This document shows, one piece after another, positions 16,753 to 25,018 of a stretch of 50,147 nucleotides of DNA. The notes below the pieces were generated by a model. It was not told the DNA's origin and made no database searches. It saw nothing but the letters and a program-made list of their open reading frames with translations. The position numbers and the translations under genes are program-made. The stretch covers positions 1-50,147 of the forward strand of contig JAKIUV010000008.1 in NCBI GenBank assembly GCA_021647375.1. Direction: 5' to 3'. Within the stretch, counting starts at the first letter, position 1. Each line of letters starts with the position of its first letter. The stretch comes from Robiginitomaculum sp. GTDB lineage: Bacteria; Pseudomonadota; Alphaproteobacteria; Caulobacterales; Maricaulaceae.

Positions 16753-18810
16753 ATGGCATATAGACTAGGTGTTGATGTAGGCGGGACATTTACCGACCTG
16801 CTTTTGATAGAGGAAACGACGGGGAAAACATACCGCTCAAAGGTTCCCTCAACCCCGAGCGACCCATCCCAAGCCGTGATTAACGGCACAGCAAAGATTT
16901 GCGAAATGGCGGATATAAAAGCTTCGGATTTATCCTTGTTTATGCACGGCACCACGGTGGCGACCAATGCTATTTTGGAAAACAAAATTGCCAAGGTCGG
17001 TTTAATCGTCACGGACGGTTATCGGCAGGTTTTGCAAATTGCCCGCTCGCTTGTGCCCGGCGGTTTGGCGGCCTGGATTATCTGGCAACGTCCTCCCATT
17101 TTGGCCCCATTGGAAGCGACAGTGGAAGTTAAAGAGCGGCTGGATGCGGACGGAAATGTGCTTAAAAAGGTTAAAGAGAAAAATGTTCTCAAAGCCATAA
17201 AACGCCTCAAGAAAGAAAATGTCGAAGCGGTAACCATCTGCCTGATAAATTCCTTCGCCAATAACGCCCACGAAAAACAAATCGAAGCCATCGTTAAACG
17301 TGAAATGCCGGGCGTACCCGTATCGGTGTCGTCTGATATTTTACCGGAAAAACAAGAATACGAACGTGCATTGACCACGGTCGCCAATTCTGCTGTGCGG
17401 CCTACTGTAGCAAAATATGTGCAAAGCCTGCGTAAGGAGTTGCGGGCGCAAAACATGGACGGACAAATTAATTTGCTGCGTTCGGATGGCGGATTAATGT
17501 CGTCGGAGCAGTCCGAAGATTTACCTGTGGCCTTGCTAATGTCCGGCCCGGCGGGCGGTGTTACCGGGGCTTTGTGGGCGGCAAAAAATGCAGGCTATGC
17601 CAATATTTTGACCCTTGATATGGGCGGAACGTCTACGGATGTGTCCTTGATCGAAAACGGCGCACCGCGCTTAACCCGCGATACCGAGGTTGGTGATTTG
17701 ACCGTGCGCACATCATCTCTGGACGTAAAAACCGTGGGCGCAGGCGGCGGCTCTATCGCCCATGTGCCGGAACTTACCCAAGCGCTTAGGGTCGGGCCAG
17801 AAAGTGCGGGCGCGACACCGGGGCCGGCATGCTACGGAAACGGCGGCGAAGCGGCAACTGTGACCGATGCCAATGTGGTGCTGGGCTATTTACCGGACGC
17901 CCTGCTCGGCGGCGAGATGAAACTGGATGTGGATGCGGCGAAAAAATCCGTGCAGGTCGTGGCCGATGCGCTGGGGATTTCGCTCATGGAAGCTGCGGCG
18001 GGTATTATTGATATTGTCAATGAGAATATTTTTGGCGCTATTCGGCTGGTGTCGGTGCAGCAAGGTTATGACAGCCGCGACTTTGCCCTGATGGGTTTTG
18101 GCGGCGGCGGGCCGTTGCAGGCCAATGCTATTGGAAAGCTGGCGCAATCATGGCCTGTGATTATTCCTATGGCGCCCGGCGTGCTGTGCGCTTACGGCGA
18201 TGCCACCACAAGAATGCGCGCCGAGAAAGCCCGTTCATTCTCTTCGCGGTTGGATACGGCAGACGGCAAACGGCTAGAAAAAATCATGGGCGAAATGGCC
18301 AAGGAAGTCAGTGACCAATTGGTGTCACAAGGTGTGCCTAAGTCCGAACATGAAGTACAGTTCGAAGCTGGTGTGCGCTATCAAGGCCAAGGCTTTGAAG
18401 TGGTGCTACCTATAGACCAAAAAGATTTTTCTGGGGCTGGTCTGAAAAAACTAGCAGATGATCTCCACGAAGAACACGAAAAGCTATTTACCTTTGCGCT
18501 GGAGCTACCTATCGAATTGGTCAATCTTAGGGTCACAGTTCTGGGCGAAGCGCCGAATGTCACGGCGGGTAAAATCGTTCAAGGCGACGGCAAGCCCGAT
18601 AAAGCCTCCATGCTAAAAACCAGCACGGTCTGGATGGACGGGCGTGAGCAAGATGCCATCATCTATGACCGCGCCAAGCTTAAGGCCAAAGACAAGATTA
18701 AAGGCCCGGCGATTATAACCGAAATGGATTCGACCACGCTGATACTCTCAGGCCATGTGGCAACCATTGACGCTTTCGGCAATATTCTCATCAACCCAGC
18801 AAAGAATTAG
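16753..18810 (+). CDS. hyuA: Hydantoinase/oxoprolinase family protein, subunit A
   Basis: The 685-residue subunit starts with GVDVGGTFTDLLLI (ATP-binding phosphate loop of the actin-like fold), then HGTTVATNAILENKIAKVGLIVTDGY and a second nucleotide region LTLDMGGTSTDVSLI. Members (N-methylhydantoinase, 5-oxoprolinase, caprolactamase, acetone and acetophenone carboxylase subunits) use ATP to activate a cyclic amide or a carbonyl compound together with subunit B. The segment SLVPGGLAAWIIWQRPPILAPLE has the form seen in one group of uncharacterised hydrolases. AGGAG lies 8 bases upstream; the stop is 9 bases before hyuB, so the two are translated as a pair. The real substrate cannot be called. 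Confidence 0.9.
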   Translation: MAYRLGVDVGGTFTDLLLIEETTGKTYRSKVPSTPSDPSQAVINGTAKICEMADIKASDLSLFMHGTTVATNAILENKIAKVGLIVTDGYRQVLQIARSLVPGGLAAWIIWQRPPILAPLEATVEVKERLDADGNVLKKVKEKNVLKAIKRLKKENVEAVTICLINSFANNAHEKQIEAIVKREMPGVPVSVSSDILPEKQEYERALTTVANSAVRPTVAKYVQSLRKELRAQNMDGQINLLRSDGGLMSSEQSEDLPVALLMSGPAGGVTGALWAAKNAGYANILTLDMGGTSTDVSLIENGAPRLTRDTEVGDLTVRTSSLDVKTVGAGGGSIAHVPELTQALRVGPESAGATPGPACYGNGGEAATVTDANVVLGYLPDALLGGEMKLDVDAAKKSVQVVADALGISLMEAAAGIIDIVNENIFGAIRLVSVQQGYDSRDFALMGFGGGGPLQANAIGKLAQSWPVIIPMAPGVLCAYGDATTRMRAEKARSFSSRLDTADGKRLEKIMGEMAKEVSDQLVSQGVPKSEHEVQFEAGVRYQGQGFEVVLPIDQKDFSGAGLKKLADDLHEEHEKLFTFALELPIELVNLRVTVLGEAPNVTAGKIVQGDGKPDKASMLKTSTVWMDGREQDAIIYDRAKLKAKDKIKGPAIITEMDSTTLILSGHVATIDAFGNILINPAKN

Positions 18811-18819
18811 GAGGGCATC

Positions 18820-20685
18820 ATGGCTGCTACAATAATTGAAAAAAACACCAAAGCATTTAAAACCGTTGATGTGGATCCGATCACTTTGGATCTCATAGAA
18901 AACGCCTTAAAAAACGCACGCGAAGAAATGGATGCGACTTTGTTTCGTACCGCCATGTCGCCGGGTATCCGCGAGCAAGGCGACGCTTTTCCGCTGATCG
19001 CAGACCATACTGGCCTGATGTTGGCCGGGCAATTTGGCTCGTTCATTCAGGGTTTTTTAGAAAACTACGACGGCGAGATAGAGCAAGGTGATGTGCTGTG
19101 GTTGTCCGATCCATATATGTGCGACGGTGCCGTTTCCCATGCCAATGACTGGCTAGTCATGGTGCCAATATTTGTTGATGACAGACTGGTTGGCTGGGGG
19201 GCTATGTTTGGCCATATGACCGATGTGGGCGGCATGGTGCCGGGGTCTCTGCCGACCAATGCCGTGTCTATTTTCCAAGAGGGCATTCGTATTCCGCCAG
19301 TTAAGCTCTATAAAAAAGGCGTTAAAAACGACGATATTCTCAAAATAGTTCTACACCAATGCCGCATGCCAGACTGGGCCGGGGCTGATCTGAACGCCAT
19401 CGTGGCGGCGTGCCGCATGGCCGAGCGCCGGGTGGTTGAAATGGTCGGGCGCTTTGGTGCCGATAGCTATATTTCGGCCACCAACAAATTGCTGGCGCGC
19501 AATAACCGGGCTATGGCGCATCTCATCGAGACCTCTATCGGCGAAGAGCCTGTATCGTTTGAAGATTTTGTTTGCGATGACGGACGCGGTTTTGGACCTT
19601 ACAAAATCAAATGTACGATGTGGCGCGAAGGCGGCAAGGTCATTCTGGATTGGGAGGGCACAGACCCGCAATCGGAAAGCTCGATCAATTTCTTGCTCAA
19701 TGAAAATATGCTGAAAATGTTTTTTGGTATTTATATGATTATGGTGTTCGACCCGCAGATTTTATTCAATGACGGGTTTTACGATTTGGTTGAAGTGCGC
19801 ATCCCTGAGGGTTCACTCTTGAAACCAAAATTCCCGGCAGCTCTATCGTGCCGCACCCATGCCCTTGGCCGTATTTTTGATGTGCTGGGCGCTCTGCTCG
19901 GTCAGCGCGCTCCGGAATTCCTGTCGGCGGCTGGTTTCTCGTCTAGCCCGCATTTGATGTATTCCGGTACGGATAAAAATGATGAATGGTTCCAGCTATT
20001 TCAAATTGGCTTTGGTGGCATTCCGGGGCGTCCGTTCGGCGATGGTTCCGACGGACATTCCCTATGGCCGGGCTTTACCAATGTGCCCAATGAATTCTTG
20101 GAAGCCTATTTTCCGCTCCGGATTGAGCGCTATGAAAGCATCCCCGATAGCGGCGGTGCCGGCTTATTCAGGGGCGGAAACGGTATCACCATTCATTACA
20201 GGTTCTTGGAGAAAGGCACGATAGCCATTCATGATGACCGGTGGTTTATCTATCCGTGGGGCGTCAACGGCGGAACGCCGGGTATGCGTTCCAAGAAAAT
20301 GATTGTGCGCAAGAACGGCAAGAAGAAAGTCCTGCCATCAAAATGCGACGACATCACGGTCGAAGCTGGTGATTTGCTGATCTATAATACATGGGGTGGC
20401 GGCGGTTGGGGTAACCCTCTGGAGCGCGACGCAGAATTTGTTGCGCTTGAGGTTAAGCAAGGATTGATTTCCAAGAAAGGCGCCAAGCGCTTTGGAGTGG
20501 TTGTCAGCAAGTCCGGTAAATTGGATGCCACGGCTACAGAGAAACTCCGCGCAGATATGGCGGATAGTATTTGTACAGATGTATTTAATTACGGCCCGGA
20601 TTTGGAAACCTTGCGCAAAAATTGTAAGAAAGAAACAGGGCTGGATGCACCGATACAGCCCGTATGGGATAAGAAAACGGCTTAG
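18820..20685 (+). CDS. hyuB: Hydantoinase/oxoprolinase family protein, subunit B
   Basis: A 621-residue subunit B with the family start ITLDLIENALKNAREEMDATLFRTAMSPGIRE, and the metal/substrate blocks DVLWLSDPYMCDGAVSHANDW, FGHMTDVGGMVPGS and DDITVEAGDLLIYNTWGGGGWG. It forms the complex with HyuA that hydrolyses or carboxylates its substrate at the cost of ATP. GGAGG lies 6 bases before the start, directly behind hyuA. Slightly longer than the most common B subunits because of a C-terminal extension rich in Lys. Confidence 0.9.
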   Translation: MAATIIEKNTKAFKTVDVDPITLDLIENALKNAREEMDATLFRTAMSPGIREQGDAFPLIADHTGLMLAGQFGSFIQGFLENYDGEIEQGDVLWLSDPYMCDGAVSHANDWLVMVPIFVDDRLVGWGAMFGHMTDVGGMVPGSLPTNAVSIFQEGIRIPPVKLYKKGVKNDDILKIVLHQCRMPDWAGADLNAIVAACRMAERRVVEMVGRFGADSYISATNKLLARNNRAMAHLIETSIGEEPVSFEDFVCDDGRGFGPYKIKCTMWREGGKVILDWEGTDPQSESSINFLLNENMLKMFFGIYMIMVFDPQILFNDGFYDLVEVRIPEGSLLKPKFPAALSCRTHALGRIFDVLGALLGQRAPEFLSAAGFSSSPHLMYSGTDKNDEWFQLFQIGFGGIPGRPFGDGSDGHSLWPGFTNVPNEFLEAYFPLRIERYESIPDSGGAGLFRGGNGITIHYRFLEKGTIAIHDDRWFIYPWGVNGGTPGMRSKKMIVRKNGKKKVLPSKCDDITVEAGDLLIYNTWGGGGWGNPLERDAEFVALEVKQGLISKKGAKRFGVVVSKSGKLDATATEKLRADMADSICTDVFNYGPDLETLRKNCKKETGLDAPIQPVWDKKTA

Positions 20686-20713
20686 GAATGAAGTATCACT
20701 TGCAACATCCAAG

Positions 20714-20846
20714 CCCCTCACCCGCTGTCGCGCGCCTCTCCCCAAAGGAGAGGCTAAGTTTGTTTGCCCCACATAGTGTATATGAAGAAGTGGTGATTGA
20801 TAAGCCAACGTCTCCTCTCCCATGGGGAGAGGAACAGGGTGAGGGG
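20714..20846. repeat. Palindromic two-hairpin element (REP/MITE-like)
   Basis: Outer inverted repeat CCCCTCACCC (20714-20723) and GGGTGAGGGG (20837-20846) enclose two smaller hairpins: CCTCTCCCC/GGAGAGG (20735-20753) and CCTCTCCC/GGGGAGAGG (20814-20832). This CTCACCC...CTCTCCC pattern is widely repeated in proteobacterial genomes as short palindromic elements. It separates hyuB from the oxidoreductase gene and may affect RNA stability or end transcription partly. Confidence 0.75.
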
Positions 20847-20892
20847 GTAGTGTCTATCGTGATGCATCCTCGTGTTAGTTAAGCCAGTGAGT

Positions 20893-21885
20893 ATGAAAAC
20901 CAACCAACAAATATTGCTCAAATCCCGACCGGATGCAGTGCCAGCACCCTCCGATTTCAAGCTGGTGGACGGTAATATGCCCGTACCGGGCGCGGGCGAA
21001 ATATTGTGCAAAACCGAATATCTGTCCCTCGACCCCTATATGCGCGGACAGATAAATGGGCGGCATATTTCCGGAGCCATTCACCCGGGCGAAATGATGC
21101 GCGGGGAAACCGTGTCGGAAGTGCTGGCGTCCAACCATGATGATTTTAGCCCCGGCGATTTTGTCAAACATTTTGGCGGCTGGCAGGCTTATTCCGTGAG
21201 CGACGGAACGGGCATGCAGAAATTGGACGGGCGTATCTCTCCGCGCTCTTTGGCTCTGGGTATTCTCGGCATGCCGGGTCTGACCGCCTATGCGGGGCTG
21301 GTGCATTTGGCCGAGCCAAAGGCGGGCGATACGGTTTTGGTCTCGGCGGCGTCGGGGGCGGTTGGCTCTATGGTCGGGCAAATTGCCAAGATTATGGGTT
21401 GCCGGGTTATCGGCATCGCAGGCCAGCAGCGCAAGATGGATTGGCTGACGGATGTGGCTGGATTTGATGGCTGTTTCAATTATAAAGACGAAGAGCCGAG
21501 CGAAGCCATTAAGCGCCTGTGCCCGGACGGGGTTGATATTTATTTTGACAATGTCGGCGGTGATATTTTAGACGCGGCCATGAACCAATTGGCAATTGGC
21601 GCACGGGTAATCTTGTGCGGGCTTATGGCGCAATACAATACCGACAGTCCGCCGCCCGGCCCTAATCCCGGCACGATTATTCGCGCCCGTGCTATCGTTA
21701 AAGGTCTGGTGGTTTACGACCATTTTGACAAACAGCCCGCGTTTTTGGACAAAGCCACCGAGTGGATAAAGTCCGGTCAGATTAAATATGTCGAAGACGT
21801 CACAAACGGATTGTCACATGCCCCAGATGCGTTTTGCCGCCTGATGGCGGGTGGTAATTTTGGTAAAACTATCGTGAAATTATGA
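20893..21885 (+). CDS. Zinc-free NADP-dependent oxidoreductase (CurA/YncB-like MDR family)
   Basis: The 330-residue product belongs to the medium-chain dehydrogenases that reduce C=C bonds of enones (curcumin reductase, prostaglandin or leukotriene B4 reductase types). Visible: EYLSLDPYMRGQI, GETVSEVLAS, GMPGLTAYAGLVHLAEPKAGDTVLVSAASGAVGS (nucleotide motif AASGAVGSMVGQ) and DGVDIYFDNVGGDILDAA. The zinc ligands of alcohol dehydrogenases are absent, as expected. Start at the ATG at 20893 with a weak GTGAG; GTG at 20872 or 20887 are alternatives. Its stop overlaps the start of the LeuC-like gene (ATGA), so these are translationally coupled. Confidence 0.88.
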   Translation: MKTNQQILLKSRPDAVPAPSDFKLVDGNMPVPGAGEILCKTEYLSLDPYMRGQINGRHISGAIHPGEMMRGETVSEVLASNHDDFSPGDFVKHFGGWQAYSVSDGTGMQKLDGRISPRSLALGILGMPGLTAYAGLVHLAEPKAGDTVLVSAASGAVGSMVGQIAKIMGCRVIGIAGQQRKMDWLTDVAGFDGCFNYKDEEPSEAIKRLCPDGVDIYFDNVGGDILDAAMNQLAIGARVILCGLMAQYNTDSPPPGPNPGTIIRARAIVKGLVVYDHFDKQPAFLDKATEWIKSGQIKYVEDVTNGLSHAPDAFCRLMAGGNFGKTIVKL

Positions 21886-23279
21886 GCGCTCTGACGCTAT
21901 TTGAAAAACTTTGGCAAGCCCATAAAGTCTGTAGCTTGGACGGCGGCGAAGACCTGCTTTATATAGATAGAATATTTTTGCATGAACGTACCGGCGGGGT
22001 AGCTCTGGTGAGTATGGCCGAATCTGGCCATAAAATTCGCCGCCCTGAACATGTCTTTGCTACGATGGATCATATTGTCGATACACTGCCGGGGCGGAGC
22101 GACGAGACCAAAATGCCGGGCGGCAAGGACTTTATTACCATCACGCGCCGCGCCGCCAAAGCCGCAGGCGTCACCTTGTTTGATCTCGGCGATGAACGTC
22201 AAGGCATTGTTCATGTTATATCCCCCGAGCAAGGCATAGTCCTGCCCGGCCTGACCATTATTTGCCCCGACAGCCATACCTGCACCCAAGGTGCATTTGG
22301 GGCGTTGGCGTTCGGCATAGGCTCAACCCAAGCCGAACATGCCATGGCCACGTCCACCTTGCGCATATCCAAGCCCAAACCCATGTTGGTGCATTTTGAC
22401 GGGGCGCTCAAAGCAGGCGTGACCGCCAAAGACATGATCTTGCATTTAATCAGCACATATGGTGCCGCAGGTGGGCGCGGTTACGCAATAGAATTTGCGG
22501 GATTAGCTGTGAGGGCGCTCGATATGGAAGCCCGCATGACCCTGTGCAATATGGCGGTGGAGTTTGGCGCATTTACAGGCATGGTCGCCCCGGACGAAAA
22601 AACTTATGCTTGGCTTAAAGACAGACCCTATGCGCCCAAGGGGGCGGATTGGGATATGGCCATAGCAGGGTGGCAAAAACTAGCCACGGACATGGGTGCT
22701 CAATTTGACCGTATGATAAACCTTGATGCGGGCTTAGTTGCGCCAACAGTAAGCTGGGGAACAAGCCCGGCGCAGTGTGTATTGGTCGGCGGCACTATAC
22801 CCGTGTCCAAGTGCAAAGAAGACGATAAATCATTGGCCTATATGGGGCTTGAGCCGGGGCAGAAGGTAAACAGTTTGACCGTTGATGCCGCTTTTATCGG
22901 TTCATGCACCAATGCAAGGCTTTCAGATTTACGGGCAGCGGCAGAGGTGCTGAAAGGGCGGCAGGTACGCGGCGGTACCCGCGCTATTTGCGTGCCGGGT
23001 TCCAGCGCCATTAAACGCGCCGCCGAAGCAGAGGGGCTTGATATAATCTTCAAACAAGCCGGGTTTGAATGGCGCGAAAGCGGTTGCTCCATGTGCTTTT
23101 ATGCGGGCGGCGAGGGTTTTGGTGCAGGTAAGCGGGTTATATCGTCCACCAATAGAAATTTCGAAGGCCGCCAAGGGGCAGGGGCGCGCACCCATATTGC
23201 CAGCCCGGCAACAGTAGCTGCATCGGCGGTGGCGGGGCATATATGCGGCGCATCAGATTTGGGGGTGCACAATGGCTGA
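21882..23279 (+). CDS. Aconitase-family hydro-lyase, LeuC-like large subunit (non-standard)
   Basis: A 465-residue (de)hydratase with a [4Fe-4S] cluster. The cluster cysteines are C342 (GSCTNARLSDL) and C402/C405 (CSMC), and CPDSHTCTQGAFGALAFGIG and SSTNRNFEGRQG are conserved. Two sites that are very conserved in true LeuC are changed: the region that usually reads HEVTSPQAF reads HERTGGVAL, and after CSMC the usual LAMN-D is FYAGGEG. Isopropylmalate isomerase is therefore doubtful; a related hydration of another dicarboxylic acid is more likely. It overlaps the oxidoreductase gene by 4 bases and the LeuD-like gene by 8, so it belongs to the hyuAB operon. Confidence 0.88.
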   Translation: MSALTLFEKLWQAHKVCSLDGGEDLLYIDRIFLHERTGGVALVSMAESGHKIRRPEHVFATMDHIVDTLPGRSDETKMPGGKDFITITRRAAKAAGVTLFDLGDERQGIVHVISPEQGIVLPGLTIICPDSHTCTQGAFGALAFGIGSTQAEHAMATSTLRISKPKPMLVHFDGALKAGVTAKDMILHLISTYGAAGGRGYAIEFAGLAVRALDMEARMTLCNMAVEFGAFTGMVAPDEKTYAWLKDRPYAPKGADWDMAIAGWQKLATDMGAQFDRMINLDAGLVAPTVSWGTSPAQCVLVGGTIPVSKCKEDDKSLAYMGLEPGQKVNSLTVDAAFIGSCTNARLSDLRAAAEVLKGRQVRGGTRAICVPGSSAIKRAAEAEGLDIIFKQAGFEWRESGCSMCFYAGGEGFGAGKRVISSTNRNFEGRQGAGARTHIASPATVAASAVAGHICGASDLGVHNG

Positions 23280-23859
23280 ATCTCTGACGACTGTTATATC
23301 CAAGGCCGTACCAATTCTGCGCGATAATATTGACACAGATGCCATTATCCCGTCGCGGGAAATAAAGGGCGTCACTAAAACTGGGCTATCAGAAGGTTTG
23401 TTTGCTGGTTGGCGCTATGTGGGGGGACGCGAAATAAATTCCGATTTCTTGCTTAATTGGCCGCAGTTTAAGGGCGCGCAGATATTATTGAGCGGCGCAA
23501 ATTTTGGCTGTGGTTCGTCGCGAGAACAAGCCGTTTGGGCATTGACGGAATACGGGTTTCGGGTCATCGTAGCGGAGAGTTTCGGCGAAATATTTTATAA
23601 TAATTGTATCGCTAACGGTGTACTACCTATCCGCTTGCCGGGCCGCAGTATTGCGCTTTTGGTAAAGATAGACAAAGACATCGAGGTCAATTTGGAGACC
23701 CAAAAAATCGGCGGCATCAGCTTTGATATTAGCAAGCCGCACAAGCACATGTTGCTGGGCGGGCTGGACGCCATAGATTTAACCCACCGCTCTATGGACA
23801 ATATAGAGACGTTTGAGCGGGCATATTTTGCAAAACAGCCGTGGGCGCGGCTTAAATAA
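23272..23859 (+). CDS. Aconitase-family hydro-lyase, LeuD-like small subunit
   Basis: The 195-residue swivel-domain subunit has RDNIDTDAIIPSRE at the start, NFGCGSSREQAVWALTEYGF in the middle and FGEIFYNNCIANGVLP. It closes the active site of the large subunit. The residues after IIP are SREIKGVTKTG, not the QFLKTI/QFLQKV of leucine-pathway LeuD, in step with the altered large subunit. The gene overlaps leuC-like by 8 bases and ends overlapping the convergent nitrilase-like gene by 8 bases. Confidence 0.88.
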   Translation: MAESLTTVISKAVPILRDNIDTDAIIPSREIKGVTKTGLSEGLFAGWRYVGGREINSDFLLNWPQFKGAQILLSGANFGCGSSREQAVWALTEYGFRVIVAESFGEIFYNNCIANGVLPIRLPGRSIALLVKIDKDIEVNLETQKIGGISFDISKPHKHMLLGGLDAIDLTHRSMDNIETFERAYFAKQPWARLK

Positions 23860-24925
23860 CCCCCTTGTCCACCAGCCCTTTAATCGACTTGGCTTGCGCA
23901 TCCAAAAAATGTTTGCGGTCTGGCACTTGCACATTCCCGTTTTTATCCAGCATGGAATTTGCGGCTTGGCTGCCGTGCCCGGCGTAGGTTTGCGCAAATA
24001 TTTCAAAACGTTGACGCGCCAAGAGATTGCCCATGCCGGGGCGGCGGCGATATTTGCGCAGAGCGTTTAGGTCAATGGTCGTGTGGGCGGTCATGGTTTG
24101 CCCCCACCCCGCTTCGACCAGTGTGCGCCCTTGATAATCGACAATAGACGAGCGACCATCGGTTGCGCTGGTCGGTAAGGCATGGCCGCTAATGCCGCCG
24201 CAATTAGCCGACACCATATAGACCATGTTCTCAACGGCGCGGGCTTTGCGACAAATGGCTTTGGGAGTTTCGGACATCATGCCCATTTCCCCGGTCGAGT
24301 GAACGATGATTTCTGCGCCGCGCATAGCCAGCGCCCGGGCGATTTCGGGGTAGAGAATTTCCTCGGACGCCAATGCTGCCAACCGCCCTATGTTCGTATC
24401 CACAACCGGGAACACTCCGTCTATGCCGTAGATTTCTAAATACTTATCCCAGACATCATGGGGCGTGGGGGCGAACATGGAGTTGAGACGACGATAACGC
24501 AAAATCGTCTCGCCGCTTGGTGCTATGATAAAACAGGTTTGAAAATACAGACCATCAAAATGCGGGTCAAGCTCGTAAGCATTGCCCGCCAAATATAAAT
24601 CGTTGTCCTGGGCGATTTTCCCGAGGGCGGCATATTCTGCCCCGTCCATTTCAATACAGGCTTTGTCCGCCCAAGCGGCAATGCTTTCGCCCGCAGGGTA
24701 GCTGGTCATGAAATATTCCGGTAACACGACCAGTTTTAAATCCGCCCCGATAAACATTTTACTGGAACGGGTTTCGCTTGCTAATCGGTCTATTGCACCG
24801 AACATAAGGGTGCGAGCATCATACCGACTATTGCGAGCATTAACGGCTTGCACCTCGGTTTGCAGGGCAAGTGCCATATAGCTTGACCCTAATAATTGAT
24901 TTTGCAATTTATCTTGTATATCCAT
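23852..24925 (-). CDS. Nitrilase-superfamily protein lacking the catalytic cysteine
   Basis: The 357-residue protein has the carbon-nitrogen hydrolase fold: LVVLPEYF gives the general-base Glu (E70), and IGRLAALASEEILYPEIARALAMRGAEII aligns with the nucleophile loop 'GxxICYDxxFPExxRxLAxxGA'. At the nucleophile position there is Ser187 (ASEEILYPE) instead of Cys, and the lysine of the triad appears as Arg (RYRRLN, 143-148). Either this is a non-catalytic member, or the subfamily uses another chemistry. Relatives of this type are annotated as nitrilases in other genomes. AGGA lies about 8 bases upstream. It is convergent with the hyuAB-leuCD operon and may be part of the same pathway. Confidence 0.8.
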   Translation of the reverse strand: MDIQDKLQNQLLGSSYMALALQTEVQAVNARNSRYDARTLMFGAIDRLASETRSSKMFIGADLKLVVLPEYFMTSYPAGESIAAWADKACIEMDGAEYAALGKIAQDNDLYLAGNAYELDPHFDGLYFQTCFIIAPSGETILRYRRLNSMFAPTPHDVWDKYLEIYGIDGVFPVVDTNIGRLAALASEEILYPEIARALAMRGAEIIVHSTGEMGMMSETPKAICRKARAVENMVYMVSANCGGISGHALPTSATDGRSSIVDYQGRTLVEAGWGQTMTAHTTIDLNALRKYRRRPGMGNLLARQRFEIFAQTYAGHGSQAANSMLDKNGNVQVPDRKHFLDAQAKSIKGLVDKGVI

Positions 24926-25018
24926 GTGCCAATCCTATTTTTAAAGCCCGCCCACGACAATGAGAAAAATCATTTTGTTTGCGCTGCACCCGTTTAGAGC
25001 ATAAACTCATGGACTTAC

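Noticed and set aside
20338..20823. 161-codon minus-strand frame across hyuB and the palindromic element
   Set aside because: It is a shadow of hyuB and runs through the inverted repeat; no support for coding.
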